This document shows positions 52,344 through 60,876 of a stretch of 64,000 nucleotides of DNA, piece after piece. A model generated the notes under the pieces. It did not search any database and had not been told where the DNA came from. It saw only the letters and a list, made by a program, of their open reading frames with translations. How positions within the stretch are numbered: the first letter of the stretch is position 1; the number at the start of each line of letters is the position of its first letter. Source of the stretch: Mariniphaga sp041686935. Its GTDB lineage: Bacteria; Bacteroidota; Bacteroidia; Bacteroidales; Prolixibacteraceae. The position numbers were made by a program, and so were the translations under genes. Location: positions 182,932 through 246,931 of the forward strand of contig JAWLCW010000007.1 in assembly GCA_041686935.1 (NCBI GenBank), given 5' to 3'.

Positions 52344-53927
52344 ATGGAAAAACCCAAAATACTACTTGTTGACGACAGGGTTGAGAACCTGGTAAGCCTG
52401 GAAATGCTGCTCGGCGATTTCGATGTAAGTTTTGTAAGAGCAACTTCGGGCATGGAAGCACTGCGCGAAACACAAAAAGAAGAATTTGCCATGGCCATTC
52501 TCGATGTGCAGATGCCCGGCATGGACGGGTATGAGACATTAGCACTTATGCGAAAAAGAAAAAAATCAATGTTTCTGCCTGTCATTTTTGTTTCTGCCAT
52601 ACATCAAAGCGAACTGCATATTATTAAAGGAATTGAAACCGGCGCGGTTGATTTTATTCCCAAACCGATAATTCCTGAAATTTTGATTGGGAAAGTGAAG
52701 ATTTTCCTCGAATTGTATTCCCGTCAGCAGGAATTGAAAGACCTGCTGAAAAAACTGGAGGAAAACAACAAAGAGCTTGAAATTCAAAAAAATAAGGCCG
52801 AAAAAGCAACCCAGGCCAAATCCATTTTTCTGGCCAACATGTCGCACGAAATACGAACACCGCTAAATGGCGTTATCGGTATTTCAAAAATTCTGGAAGA
52901 AACTGAGCTGAAACCTGAACAGAAAAATCTGGTCGAAATAATTTCCTCTTCGGGCGAAAACCTGCTGAACATTATTAACGACATTCTCGATTTTTCAAAA
53001 ATTGAAGCTGGTCAGATTCAAATTGAAAAGATTGAATTTAAACTTTCACAGTTGGTCAATACCATTGTAAAACTAATGCAGTTCAGGGCAAAAACCAAAG
53101 GATTAGAATTTTCGGCAAATCGGAACCAGAATATTCCCGACTTGCTTATCGGCGATCCGTACAGGCTAAACCAGATTCTGATTAACCTGGCAAACAACGC
53201 CATCAAATTCACCGAAAAAGGCGGCGTAAAAATCGATATTTCGTTATTAAGCAAAAGCAAAGACAAAACTGAACTTATTTTTAAAGTGGTTGATACGGGT
53301 ATTGGCATTTCAGAAGAGAACCAGAAAAAACTGTTTAAGGAGTTTTCACAAACCGATGAATCGATGGAACGAAAATATGGCGGAACCGGTCTTGGCCTCG
53401 CCATCTGTAAAAATCTTGTTCATTTAATGGAGGGGGAAATTGGCGTTCAAAGCCAGCCCGGTAAAGGATCGGAGTTTTGGTTTAAACTGAATTTTGGATA
53501 TATTCCCGAAAGTCAGCACGGCGAAGAGGAAACCAAAATAGTCATTCCTAAAAATACCAAAGTTTTATACGCTGAAGACAATCCTGTCAATCAGCGCATC
53601 ACTCAGGCTATTTTGCAAAAAATAGGAATTTCGTGTGATGTTGCCGGCGATGGGAAAAAAGCATTCGAAATGTTTAAAGTGAAACACTACGACCTGATTC
53701 TGATGGACATGCAAATGCCGGAGTGGGACGGAATCAGTTCTGCAAAAAAAATAAGGGAATTCGAAAAAAACAATGCCATTAAAAAGCCCGTATTTATAGT
53801 TGCAGTAACGGCAAATAACTTTTCAGAAGACAAACAAAAATGTTTCGATGCAGGCATGAATGCATTTATAACCAAGCCCTTTAAAATGGAACAACTCAGG
53901 AAAATAATCGAAAATGCTTTCAGATAA
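52344..53927 (+). CDS. Cytoplasmic hybrid kinase with N- and C-terminal receivers
   Basis: 527 residues with no membrane segment. A receiver (about 5-120; D54 in AILDVQMPGMDG, KP at 107-108), a short coiled coil (about 126-160), HisKA (H168 in NMSHEIRTPLNG), HATPase (GGTGLGLAI at 346-354) and a second receiver (about 404-525; D455 in LILMDMQMPEWDG, KP near 515). It starts five bases after the large kinase and overlaps cheR by 14 bases, so the four proteins are translated together. It is likely that the large kinase phosphorylates the N-terminal receiver, which then controls this kinase (inference from domain order). Confidence 0.92.
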   Translation: MEKPKILLVDDRVENLVSLEMLLGDFDVSFVRATSGMEALRETQKEEFAMAILDVQMPGMDGYETLALMRKRKKSMFLPVIFVSAIHQSELHIIKGIETGAVDFIPKPIIPEILIGKVKIFLELYSRQQELKDLLKKLEENNKELEIQKNKAEKATQAKSIFLANMSHEIRTPLNGVIGISKILEETELKPEQKNLVEIISSSGENLLNIINDILDFSKIEAGQIQIEKIEFKLSQLVNTIVKLMQFRAKTKGLEFSANRNQNIPDLLIGDPYRLNQILINLANNAIKFTEKGGVKIDISLLSKSKDKTELIFKVVDTGIGISEENQKKLFKEFSQTDESMERKYGGTGLGLAICKNLVHLMEGEIGVQSQPGKGSEFWFKLNFGYIPESQHGEEETKIVIPKNTKVLYAEDNPVNQRITQAILQKIGISCDVAGDGKKAFEMFKVKHYDLILMDMQMPEWDGISSAKKIREFEKNNAIKKPVFIVAVTANNFSEDKQKCFDAGMNAFITKPFKMEQLRKIIENAFR

Positions 53928-54783
53928 ACCAAACGATACAAATGTGAGCCGGGAGGCTATGGATACCAAAGACATTGAAGTGGATATGCTGCTTCAGGCT
54001 GTTTTTTTGAAATATGGCTACGATTTCAGGAATTACAGCAAAGCCCACCTGAAAAGAAGAATTAATCAGCGCTTGCAAATTAATGGCTTAAATACCATTT
54101 CTGAACTTCAAAACAAGGTACTTTGGGACAAAGTTTTTTTTCGTACTTTTTTGCAAGACCTCTCTATTAATGTTACCGAAATGTTCCGCGATCCGGAATT
54201 TTACCTGGCATTCCGGAAAAAAGTGGTTTCGGATTTGAAAACCTATGCACGCATAAAAGTTTGGCACGCTGGCTGTTCCACCGGCGAAGAAGTTTATTCG
54301 CTGGCCATCCTTTTAAAGGAGGAAGACCTGTTGTCGCGCACACAAATTTATGCCACCGATTTTAATAAAAACGTGCTCGAAACTGCCAGGCAGGGAATTT
54401 ACCCCAAAAAAGAGGTGGAACTATTTGCAAAAAATTACATTGAAGCTGGTGGAAAAGGCAAATTTTCAGATTATTACACATCGAAATACGGCTCGGTACT
54501 GTTCGATAAATCGCTTTCGAAAAACATTGTTTTTGCCGATCATAACCTGGTAACCGACGGTGTTTTTGCTGAGGTGAATCTTATTTTTTGCCGGAATGTG
54601 CTTATTTATTTCGACAAGATTTTGCAAAACAAAGTACTCAAACTGTTTACCGAAAGTTTGACCAAACGGGGAATTCTCTGTTTGGGAACCAAGGAAAGCC
54701 TTCGGTTTACCGATTTTGAGCACAGTTATTCGCTGGTGGATAAAAAAATGAAGATTTTTAAAAAACTTCAAATTACGGAATAA
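53914..54783 (+). CDS. cheR: CheR-type protein-glutamate methyltransferase
   Basis: 289 residues. CheR transfers methyl groups from S-adenosylmethionine to glutamates, classically on chemoreceptors. An N-terminal helical domain (about 18-85) is followed by the SAM-binding Rossmann fold (HAGCSTGEEVYSLA about 118-131); the active-site T-E-M-F-R motif is at 88-92 (NVTEMFRDPEF). An ATG at 53959 (residue 16) could be the real start, since the first 15 residues are polar and lie in the overlap with the kinase gene. There is no receptor, CheA or CheW in the window, and no receptor-binding pentapeptide partner is visible. The stop shares a base with the cheB start. Confidence 0.92.
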   Translation: MLSDKPNDTNVSREAMDTKDIEVDMLLQAVFLKYGYDFRNYSKAHLKRRINQRLQINGLNTISELQNKVLWDKVFFRTFLQDLSINVTEMFRDPEFYLAFRKKVVSDLKTYARIKVWHAGCSTGEEVYSLAILLKEEDLLSRTQIYATDFNKNVLETARQGIYPKKEVELFAKNYIEAGGKGKFSDYYTSKYGSVLFDKSLSKNIVFADHNLVTDGVFAEVNLIFCRNVLIYFDKILQNKVLKLFTESLTKRGILCLGTKESLRFTDFEHSYSLVDKKMKIFKKLQITE

Positions 54784-55346
54784 TGAAAGCGGTTGTTGTT
54801 GGTACATCTTACGGGGGAATGGAAGCCATCAGAAATTTACTGGTGAAGTTGCCGGTAAATTTTGAACTGCCAATCATTATCGTCCTTCACATTGGAAGCA
54901 ACAAAATCAACTCATATCTTTCACAACTCAACCATAAAGTCAACCGAAAGGTAAAAGAAGCTGAAGAAAAGGAATCCATACGGTTTAAAACCGTTTATTT
55001 TGCGCCGCCAAATTATCACCTGCAAATCGAATCAGATTTTACCTTCAGTCTTTCAACCGATCCAAAAATTAATTTTTCACGTCCCTCCATCGATGTACTT
55101 TTCGAAACCGCTGCATGGACTTACAAAGACAATCTCATCGGGGTTTTGCTCACCGGCTCGAACAACGACGGGGCAAACGGACTGTTTACGATTAAAGAAT
55201 ACGGCGGAATAACCATGGTGGAAAATCCTGACACTGCCATCGCCAATTCTATGCCCCTGGCTGCTATGGATTTGTTCAAACCCGATTATGTGCTTGGGCT
55301 GCATGAAATGGCTGAAAAAATTGTGGAGTTGTGTGGTAAAAAATGA
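54783..55346 (+). CDS. cheB: CheB-type methylesterase lacking a receiver domain
   Basis: 187 residues, only the catalytic half of CheB. The triad is readable: Ser9 in VGTSYGG, His36 in VLHIGS, Asp129 in TGSNNDGANG. Classical CheB has an N-terminal receiver that gates the esterase; here it is absent, so regulation must come from elsewhere, perhaps from the two receiver-rich kinases in the same operon. TAATG overlap with cheR couples their translation and should fix a near 1:1 ratio of methylating and demethylating enzymes. The gene is convergent with the DUF5009 gene, with only nine bases between stops and no visible terminator. Confidence 0.92.
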   Translation: MKAVVVGTSYGGMEAIRNLLVKLPVNFELPIIIVLHIGSNKINSYLSQLNHKVNRKVKEAEEKESIRFKTVYFAPPNYHLQIESDFTFSLSTDPKINFSRPSIDVLFETAAWTYKDNLIGVLLTGSNNDGANGLFTIKEYGGITMVENPDTAIANSMPLAAMDLFKPDYVLGLHEMAEKIVELCGKK

Positions 55347-55355
55347 TTTTCGGAT

Positions 55356-56534
55356 TTACAATTTCAACCGGATTCCGATTTTTGAAAGCAGCGCCGCGAA
55401 ACCAATCATGGCAAATGCCCAAACCAGCGAGCCGGCAATCACCAGCAGCGGGCTTTCCAGGTGTTTGTAAAAAAGCAACGGAAAACCGGTCATCCAAACG
55501 GTATAATAAATAATGTCGGGCGCCAGATAGGTGGTCAGCGAATTTTGTCCGGCCGGTTTAAAAACAGAACTCCAGCGAATTTTTCCCCACACATCCAAAA
55601 CAAGAAAAAGCAGCACAAACAGCAAAATGCTGATTCCGGTGCAAATTAATCCCCAACTTGGCGTGGCTTTAATTTTTGAAATGATGAACCAGTTGCGCAG
55701 CAAAAATCCGCCAACCAGCATCAAAATACCGAGTAAAATTCCGGTGATGGCAAATTTTTTCCACTGCTCCGAACCTGTTTTTCGCAGAATTAAACTGAAA
55801 AACAAGCCGGAAATAACCAGCAGCGGCGTATTTCCGCCAATGAGCACACCGAAGACCGGACGCAAAAAATTCAGAAACGAAAGCATTCCCGTTTGCGAAA
55901 AAATATTCAGCGCCAGAAACAACAGCCAGAACAGCCCGGTTTTTAAAAGGTTTTCCTTTGCAACCAGGTAAACAAGCGCTGTGGCAAAATATCCCCAGCC
56001 AATCAATCCCAAAATTCCCCACCAGCCGGTAGTCAGCCAGCCAGGATCTTCTGCTGTTCCGCTTCTGAAAATAAAAACAAGCACAACCAACCCTGCAATC
56101 CCCAGGCCTTTCAGTCCAAAAACTACTTTTTTAGACATATTTTGGTAAAGATTCCAAATCAGAAAAACAGAAAGGTACATCAAAATGGCCCACAGGTTTT
56201 TGTTCATTCCTGTCAGTTCGGAATTCAGACGCGAAACATTCAGCATTAAAACACCGATTAAAAGCAAACTGATTGTCCGGATAAATATGTGAAAAACAAT
56301 ATGCCTGTTAGATTCTCCTTTTTTCAGCCGCCTTTGCACGGCAAACGGAACGGCCATTCCCACCATAAACAGGAAACCGGGGAAAACCCAGTCGGCCAGT
56401 CCCATGCCATCGAAGTTGGCTTCGGTGTGCCCCAGCCACCAGGGCACGTTTTTCATGTACAAATCGTTTACAAACAGCATCAGAAACAGGGTAAGCCCCC
56501 GCATGATGTCGATGGTGAGAATACGCTTCATCAA
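55356..56534 (-). CDS. DUF5009/HGSNAT-like transmembrane acyltransferase
   Basis: 392 residues with about ten to eleven hydrophobic segments. The opening RILTIDIMRGLTLFLMLFVND and WLGHTEANFDGMGLADWVFPGFLFMVGM match the heparan-alpha-glucosaminide N-acetyltransferase-like (DUF5009/DUF1624) family, in which acetyl groups from cytoplasmic acetyl-CoA are moved across the membrane to a sugar amine. The conserved His at about 36 (GHTEANFDG) is a candidate for the acetyl-carrying histidine. The start is one of two adjacent methionines (56534 or 56531). The next gene upstream on the same strand, a dienelactone-hydrolase-like gene, is 38 bases away; coexpression is possible but the functions do not obviously connect. 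Confidence 0.85.
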   Translation of the reverse strand: MMKRILTIDIMRGLTLFLMLFVNDLYMKNVPWWLGHTEANFDGMGLADWVFPGFLFMVGMAVPFAVQRRLKKGESNRHIVFHIFIRTISLLLIGVLMLNVSRLNSELTGMNKNLWAILMYLSVFLIWNLYQNMSKKVVFGLKGLGIAGLVVLVFIFRSGTAEDPGWLTTGWWGILGLIGWGYFATALVYLVAKENLLKTGLFWLLFLALNIFSQTGMLSFLNFLRPVFGVLIGGNTPLLVISGLFFSLILRKTGSEQWKKFAITGILLGILMLVGGFLLRNWFIISKIKATPSWGLICTGISILLFVLLFLVLDVWGKIRWSSVFKPAGQNSLTTYLAPDIIYYTVWMTGFPLLFYKHLESPLLVIAGSLVWAFAMIGFAALLSKIGIRLKL

Positions 56535-56572
56535 ATTCAGTTCTTGTAAGTTTGGGGTGAAGATAAAAAAAA

Positions 56573-57460
56573 CTACCCAAGTTTCTCCTTAAAAAAATCT
56601 ACAGTCCGTTGCCAGGCCAGTTTGGCGGCAGCCTCGTCGAACCTCGGAGTAGTGTCGTTGTGGAAACCGTGATTTGTTTCAGGATAGAAATATGCTTTAT
56701 AATCTTTGTTGTATTTTTTCAAGGCTTCCTCGTAAGCAGGCCAGCCGGCATTTACGCGTGCATCGAGTTCGGCAAAATGCAACAACAATGGTGCTTTAAT
56801 TGCCGGCACCTCTTCTGTATCGGGTTGTCCTCCGTAAAATGGAACAGCAGCCTTCAATTCCGGTATCTGCACAGCCATCATATTCGAAATCCAGCCGCCG
56901 AAACAGAAGCCAACCACGCCCACATTCCCGTTGCATTCGGGGTGCGATTTCAGGTAGTGAAATGCGGCAATAAAATCTTCCAGCATTTCGTTACGGTCGC
57001 GTTTGGCTTGTAATGTCCGTCCGTCGTCGTCGTTTCCGGGGTAGCCGCCCAGCGGAGTGAGTGCATCGGGCGCCAGCGAAAGAAAACCTTCCAACCCGGC
57101 CCGGCGGCCAACGTCCTCGATGTGCGGATTAAGTCCGCGGTTTTCGTGTACCACCACAACTCCCGGCAGTTTTTTGTTGTTGTTCACCGGCCTCGAAAGC
57201 AGCCCCTTGATTTTCCCGCCGCCTTTGGGCGAATCGTATTCCACAAATTCCGATTTCAGTCGCGGATCTCCTGCCTTTACCTGGATTTTTTCCTGGTAAT
57301 CGGGCATTACAAAACTCATGAGCGAGGAAACCGTCAGTCCGCCAACAGCATACACCGAAAGTTTTTCCATAAACTGCCTGCGATCGATGCGGTTGTGTGC
57401 ATAATCATCATAAAGGTCGAAAACTCCCTGGCTGATGTTCTCTTTTTTAATTTCTTTCAT
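56573..57460 (-). CDS. Dienelactone-hydrolase-family protein with Tat-like signal
   Basis: 295 residues. The N-terminus has a charged 26-residue extension, then DRRQFMEKL followed by a hydrophobic stretch (VYAVGGLTVSSLMSFV), which looks like a twin-arginine export signal. The alpha/beta-hydrolase domain begins near 72: VVVHENRGLNPHI, the nucleophile Cys186 in GFCFGG, Asp233 in ELDARV and His264 or His267 in NHGFHND, the usual Cys-Asp-His triad of dienelactone hydrolases. Substrates in this family range from dienelactones to other esters; none is predictable here. The gene precedes the DUF5009 gene on the same strand. Confidence 0.88.
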   Translation of the reverse strand: MKEIKKENISQGVFDLYDDYAHNRIDRRQFMEKLSVYAVGGLTVSSLMSFVMPDYQEKIQVKAGDPRLKSEFVEYDSPKGGGKIKGLLSRPVNNNKKLPGVVVVHENRGLNPHIEDVGRRAGLEGFLSLAPDALTPLGGYPGNDDDGRTLQAKRDRNEMLEDFIAAFHYLKSHPECNGNVGVVGFCFGGWISNMMAVQIPELKAAVPFYGGQPDTEEVPAIKAPLLLHFAELDARVNAGWPAYEEALKKYNKDYKAYFYPETNHGFHNDTTPRFDEAAAKLAWQRTVDFFKEKLG

Positions 57461-57710
57461 TTTTTTGTACTTTTCTATTTAACTGAAAAAGAGGAGGATT
57501 TGTTCAATTACAAAAACAAACAAACCAGAACTTAAATATTCCGGATAAAAACACGCATTAGTAGAAAAATGATTCAGGTAGTTTTTGTGTTTCTGGTTTT
57601 ACTTCATTTTTTCCTTTTCAAATTCAAATTTTATTTATATTTCGAATTACAAGCTGTTAAACATTTGTTTTAAAACAAAATCATTTTTACATTTAACCGC
57701 AAAAATTTTA

Positions 57711-58832
57711 ATGAAATACGCGAACCAAAAGCCAAAGAACAGATATTTTCATTACCAGAAGGAAATTTTAAATACGATTTCAGAACCTGCTTCTTTTTTT
57801 GACAGAAACTTCCGGTACGTTTTTGTAAACAGTGCCTTTAATAAGTTTTATGGTAAAGAAACCAATGAAGTGATTGGGAAAACTGTTGAAGAGCTTTGGA
57901 GTGTAGATGACTTCCAAAATAAAATTAAACCAGGTTTGAAAAAATGTCTGACCGGGAAACCGGTTTTTTTAAACTATGAAGGCAAAATTCCCAATGGAGA
58001 GTTTAAAATACTGGAAATGAACTATTATCCTCACAAGAACTTAAAAGGCAGGATTGATGGAATTATTTCTACATCAAAAGATGTAACCGAACACAAACAG
58101 GCAGAACGTGCTTTAAAAGAAAGTGAGGTTCGGTTTAAAGAATTAAATGCCACAAAGGATAAGCTTTTTTCTATAATTGGCCACGATTTGAAAGGTCCGC
58201 TTAATAACATATTAGGATTTTCAGAATTGATAGAACAAGGATTTGAAACCTATTCTACAAATGATATCAGGCAATACAACAAATTGATTTTCCAGCTTTC
58301 CCTCTCTATTTCCGATCTGCTTGAAAATCTTCTTACATGGTCGCGTGCTCAACGAAATGTAATAACAGTAAACCCGCATAATATTGCCTTCTATTTTACA
58401 GTAGAAAAATGCCTGGGACTGCTTATTCAAAATGCTATTCAAAAAGAAATCAGAATAAAAAACAATGTTTTGCCTGATACCGTTATTTTTGCCGATGAAG
58501 AGATGATAACATCGGTTATCAGGAACCTTATTTCAAATGCGATAAAATTCACTCATCGCGGAGGAACCATATTAATTCAGGCGGAGTCATCAGCGGAAAA
58601 TGTAATAATTACCGTAAAGGATAATGGCACCGGTATGTCAGAAGACAAAATTCCATATCTTTTTCACCCAAACGAAAATCACTCATGTTTAGGTACTGAA
58701 GGTGAAAAAGGTACCGGTTTGGGATTACTTATCTGCAAAGATTTTGTAGACAGGAATTCTGGAAAAATTTGGGTTGAAAGTGAACCGGACAAAGGCACCA
58801 CTTTTTTTATAGCATTACCCGGGGAGCAATAA
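57711..58832 (+). CDS. PAS-domain sensor histidine kinase
   Basis: 373 residues from the ATG at 57711; an open frame reaches back to a TTG at 57585, but that extension is AT-rich, hydrophobic and lacks a plausible start. A PAS domain (about 15-130: SEPASFFDRNFRYVFVN, GRIDGIISTSKDVTEHK) leads into a HisKA domain (H158 in IIGHDLKGPLNN) and a HATPase domain (N-box NLISNAIKFTHRGG, GTGMSE, GTGLGLLICKDF). There is no receiver and no membrane helix, so it is a soluble kinase whose response regulator is not in the window. A terminator/tRNA junction follows. Confidence 0.9.
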   Translation: MKYANQKPKNRYFHYQKEILNTISEPASFFDRNFRYVFVNSAFNKFYGKETNEVIGKTVEELWSVDDFQNKIKPGLKKCLTGKPVFLNYEGKIPNGEFKILEMNYYPHKNLKGRIDGIISTSKDVTEHKQAERALKESEVRFKELNATKDKLFSIIGHDLKGPLNNILGFSELIEQGFETYSTNDIRQYNKLIFQLSLSISDLLENLLTWSRAQRNVITVNPHNIAFYFTVEKCLGLLIQNAIQKEIRIKNNVLPDTVIFADEEMITSVIRNLISNAIKFTHRGGTILIQAESSAENVIITVKDNGTGMSEDKIPYLFHPNENHSCLGTEGEKGTGLGLLICKDFVDRNSGKIWVESEPDKGTTFFIALPGEQ

Positions 58833-58853
58833 ACAATTCATCTCAATTAAACT

Positions 58854-58883
58854 AAAAAAGCCTGAAATTACCTTTCAGACTTT
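58854..58883 (-). terminator. Terminator of the tRNA-Pro gene, also facing the PAS kinase gene
   Basis: Arms 58857-58867 and 58873-58883 pair (AAAG, one mismatch, CTGAAA) around a five-base loop. On the minus strand it ends in six Ts immediately after the tRNA; on the plus strand it lies just after the kinase stop. Confidence 0.75.
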
Positions 58884-58886
58884 CTG

Positions 58887-58960
58887 TCGGGGTAGCCGGA
58901 TTTGAACCGACGACCTCGTCGTCCCGAACGACGCGCGCTACCGGGCTGCGCTATACCCCG
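58887..58960 (-). tRNA. tRNA-Pro, anticodon CGG
   Basis: A 74-nt cloverleaf on the minus strand: acceptor stem CGGGGTA/TACCCCG with discriminator A, D-arm GCGC/GCGC, anticodon stem CGTCG/CGACG with loop TTCGGGA (anticodon CGG, codon CCG), T-arm GTCGG/CCGGC with loop TTCAAAT. The CCA end is not encoded. The sequence around the anticodon is the same as in other bacterial tRNA-Pro(CGG). Confidence 0.97.
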
Positions 58961-59161
58961 TTTTGTAAAACCGCTGCAAATTTAAACTTTTTTACAGAAA
59001 CAAAAACTTTTCATCGCGAAAAGTCTTCAGCAGACTGCAATTAATCCAGCCGCATTTCAACCTTGTGAAACAAAAACCGGCAAGAGATGTTTTTTAAAAT
59101 TCAATACCACACAAAATAAACATTAGTTCATAAATTTATTTTTCTTTTCAAACATTATTTC

Positions 59162-59169
59162 TAAATTTG
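59162..59169 (+). promoter_or_regulatory. Candidate -7 promoter element of the NifX-fold/MinD operon (TAAATTTG)
   Basis: An exact TAnnTTTG match 23 bases before the ATG at 59192, giving a leader of about 16 bases. No -33 TTTG at the right distance is clear. Confidence 0.45.
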
Positions 59170-59191
59170 CATCAGAAAAAATATTTTAACG

Positions 59192-59509
59192 ATGAAGATA
59201 ATCATTACATCCAAAGGGAATAACCTGAATTCGAAATTCGATTTAAGGTTTGGCCGTTGTGCCTGGCTTTGTGTTTACAACACGGAAACAAAAAATACTG
59301 AATTCATTGAAAATGAAAACAAAGACATTAATGGCGGCGCCGGCACCAAAACTGCTGAAAAAGTGGCCGAACTGGGAGCAGAAAGCGTAATGTCAGGTGA
59401 TTTTGGACCGAAAGCCAAAACATTGCTCGAAAAACTAAAAATACAAATGGTCATTCCCAAAGAAGGGAACAAAACCATTGGTGAAATGATTGACCAGTTG
59501 AATAGATAA
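59192..59509 (+). CDS. NifX/NifB-C-terminal-like dinitrogenase-cofactor-family protein
   Basis: 105 residues, a single small domain of the 'dinitrogenase iron-molybdenum cofactor' family: KIIITSKGNNLNSKFDLRFGRC at the start (with R-F-G-R-C), GGAGTKTAEKVAELGAESVMSGDFGPKA in the middle. Members bind Fe-Mo or Mo-Cu-S clusters (NifX, NafY, orange protein ORP). The Cys in RFGRC is a candidate ligand. In this genome there are no nif structural genes nearby; instead the gene heads an operon with MinD-type Fe-S ATPases. It is the first gene after the promoter at 59162. Cluster binding is inferred from the family. Confidence 0.8.
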   Translation: MKIIITSKGNNLNSKFDLRFGRCAWLCVYNTETKNTEFIENENKDINGGAGTKTAEKVAELGAESVMSGDFGPKAKTLLEKLKIQMVIPKEGNKTIGEMIDQLNR

Positions 59510-59545
59510 TGAAAACAGCAGTAAACTACCTGATAAATAGAAAAT

Positions 59546-59887
59546 ATGAATAAAAAAATTGCCATTCCCATTGACGATAACGGAGTACTGGATGTTCACT
59601 TTGGCCATTGCCACTACTTTGCACTACACAAAGTGGAAGGCGAAGAAATTGTTTCGGAAGAAATTGTTCAGCCACCACCTCACGAACCGGGTGTTTTGCC
59701 ACGCTGGCTGGCCGACCTTGGCGTTACCGACGTGCTGGCCGGCGGGATGGGAAACCGTGCCATTCAGCTATTCAACCAACACGGGGTGAATGTGTTTGTG
59801 GGAGCTCCAAAAATAACAGCCAAAGAACTGGTAAACGGATACCTGAACAATTCCATCGAATTCTCGGCCAATTACTGCGACCATTGA
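59546..59887 (+). CDS. Second NifX-fold protein with His/Cys-rich ends
   Basis: 113 residues, a paralogue of the gene upstream: KKIAIPIDDNGVLDVHFGHCHYFAL at the start, VTDVLAGGMGNRAIQLFNQHGV in the middle, and a C-terminus SANYCDH. Possible metal or cluster ligands are the H-F-G-H-C-H cluster near the start and the C-terminal Cys-x-His. This HFGHC form is typical of the small proteins paired with ferredoxin-containing MinD ATPases, including those of the Desulfovibrio orange-protein system. It follows the first NifX-fold gene after 36 bases and precedes the ATPases after a short gap holding a decamer repeat. Confidence 0.82.
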   Translation: MNKKIAIPIDDNGVLDVHFGHCHYFALHKVEGEEIVSEEIVQPPPHEPGVLPRWLADLGVTDVLAGGMGNRAIQLFNQHGVNVFVGAPKITAKELVNGYLNNSIEFSANYCDH

Positions 59888-59900
59888 GAGAGAGGAAAGG

Positions 59901-59960
59901 GTGATTGATGGAGATTGATTGTGATTGATGGTGATTGGTGGAGATTGATGGCGATTAATT
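59901..59960 (+). repeat. Six tandem 10-bp repeats (consensus GnGATTGATG)
   Basis: Six units in exact 10-bp register fill 59901-59960, differing at one to three positions each. The array starts 13 bases after the second NifX-fold gene and ends 55 bases before the first ATPase gene. Confidence 0.9.
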
Positions 59961-60015
59961 GCGAACAGAAGAAACTGTCTGTTTATGAATACTTTACACA
60001 GAAACCGGGAAGAAA

Positions 60016-60876
60016 ATGCAGATAGCAGTTGCAAGCGGAAAGGGGGGAACAGGAAAAACGACTGTGGCAGTGAGCCTTTTTTATTTCTGGAAAAAATTTC
60101 ACAATGAAAAAGTGCACCTGGTTGATTGCGATGTGGAAGAACCCAACGATGCGTTGTTTTTTTCGTCGCTGGAAACTCTGGAGCAGAAACAGGTTCATCA
60201 GTATATTCCGGAAATCGACACTTCGGTTTGCACTTTCTGCAAAAAATGCGCAGAGTGGTGCGAATTCAATGCCATTACAATAGTGGCCAACCGACAGTTT
60301 GCCGAAGTGGATACTACTCTTTGCCATTCGTGCGGCGCCTGCCTGGTAGCCTGTTCCGAAAATGCTTTCACCGAAAAACCGCATCGTCTGGGTGTCATCA
60401 CCCGCTACTTGACAGAAAACGGAAATGAATTTACCGAAGGCAGACTGGAAGTGGGATCGGCCATGCAAACCATGCTCATCAAAGAGCTGAAAAAAGAAGT
60501 AACCCCGAACGCAAATTATTCCATTCTCGACTCTCCGCCCGGAACCAGTTGCCCGGTGGTGGAAACGGTTTCTGACGCCGACTATGTAATTCTGGTGACC
60601 GAACCCACGCCGTTTGGACTGCACGACCTTAAAATCACTGTGGAATTGATGAATGAACTGCAAAAACCATTTGGCGTTGTGGTGAACAAAGCAGGTCTGG
60701 GCTCCGGTGATGTTTACGCTTTTTTGAAAGAAAACAACATTGAGTTGCTGGGAGAAATTCCGTTTTCGAGAGAACTTGCCCGGATGTATTCTTCGGGAGA
60801 GTTGTTGAATAACGTTCCGGAGGAACTGAAAGAAACGTACCGCGGAATCATTGAAAAAATAACATGCAGGAAATAA
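60016..60876 (+). CDS. MinD/Mrp-type P-loop ATPase with inserted 2[4Fe-4S] ferredoxin domain (first)
   Basis: 286 residues of the MinD/ParA superfamily with a ferredoxin insertion. The deviant Walker A SGKGGTGKTT is at 7-16. Between the first strands lie two CxxCxxCxxxC clusters (C72, C75, C78, C82 and C103, C106, C109, C113), each able to hold a [4Fe-4S] centre. Then DSPPGTSCPV, matching the switch II region, and VVNKAGLG in the guanine-analogous position. Such ATPases assemble or move metal clusters or act in redox-linked signalling; the genes are largely uncharacterised. It overlaps the second ATPase gene by 13 bases. Confidence 0.88.
   Translation: MQIAVASGKGGTGKTTVAVSLFYFWKKFHNEKVHLVDCDVEEPNDALFFSSLETLEQKQVHQYIPEIDTSVCTFCKKCAEWCEFNAITIVANRQFAEVDTTLCHSCGACLVACSENAFTEKPHRLGVITRYLTENGNEFTEGRLEVGSAMQTMLIKELKKEVTPNANYSILDSPPGTSCPVVETVSDADYVILVTEPTPFGLHDLKITVELMNELQKPFGVVVNKAGLGSGDVYAFLKENNIELLGEIPFSRELARMYSSGELLNNVPEELKETYRGIIEKITCRK

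Noticed and set aside
47596..55346. Flagellar or pilus chemotaxis operon
   Set aside because: CheA, CheW, chemoreceptors and motility genes are all absent; only CheR and CheB are chemotaxis-type proteins here.
57585..57710. Longer N-terminus of the PAS kinase
   Set aside because: It would need a TTG start, and the translation is low-complexity and AT-driven; the ATG at 57711 fits the PAS domain.
59192..59887. Nitrogen-fixation gene cluster
   Set aside because: NifX-fold proteins alone do not imply nitrogenase; no nifH, nifD, nifK or full-length nifB is in the window.
59901..59960. CRISPR-like array
   Set aside because: The units are 10 bases long, contiguous and have no spacers, so this is a simple tandem repeat.
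59768..60034. Minus-strand ORF of 88 codons across the decamer repeat
   Set aside because: Its repetitive Ile/Asn/Pro/Ser translation is produced by the repeat, and it lies antisense to two well-supported genes.
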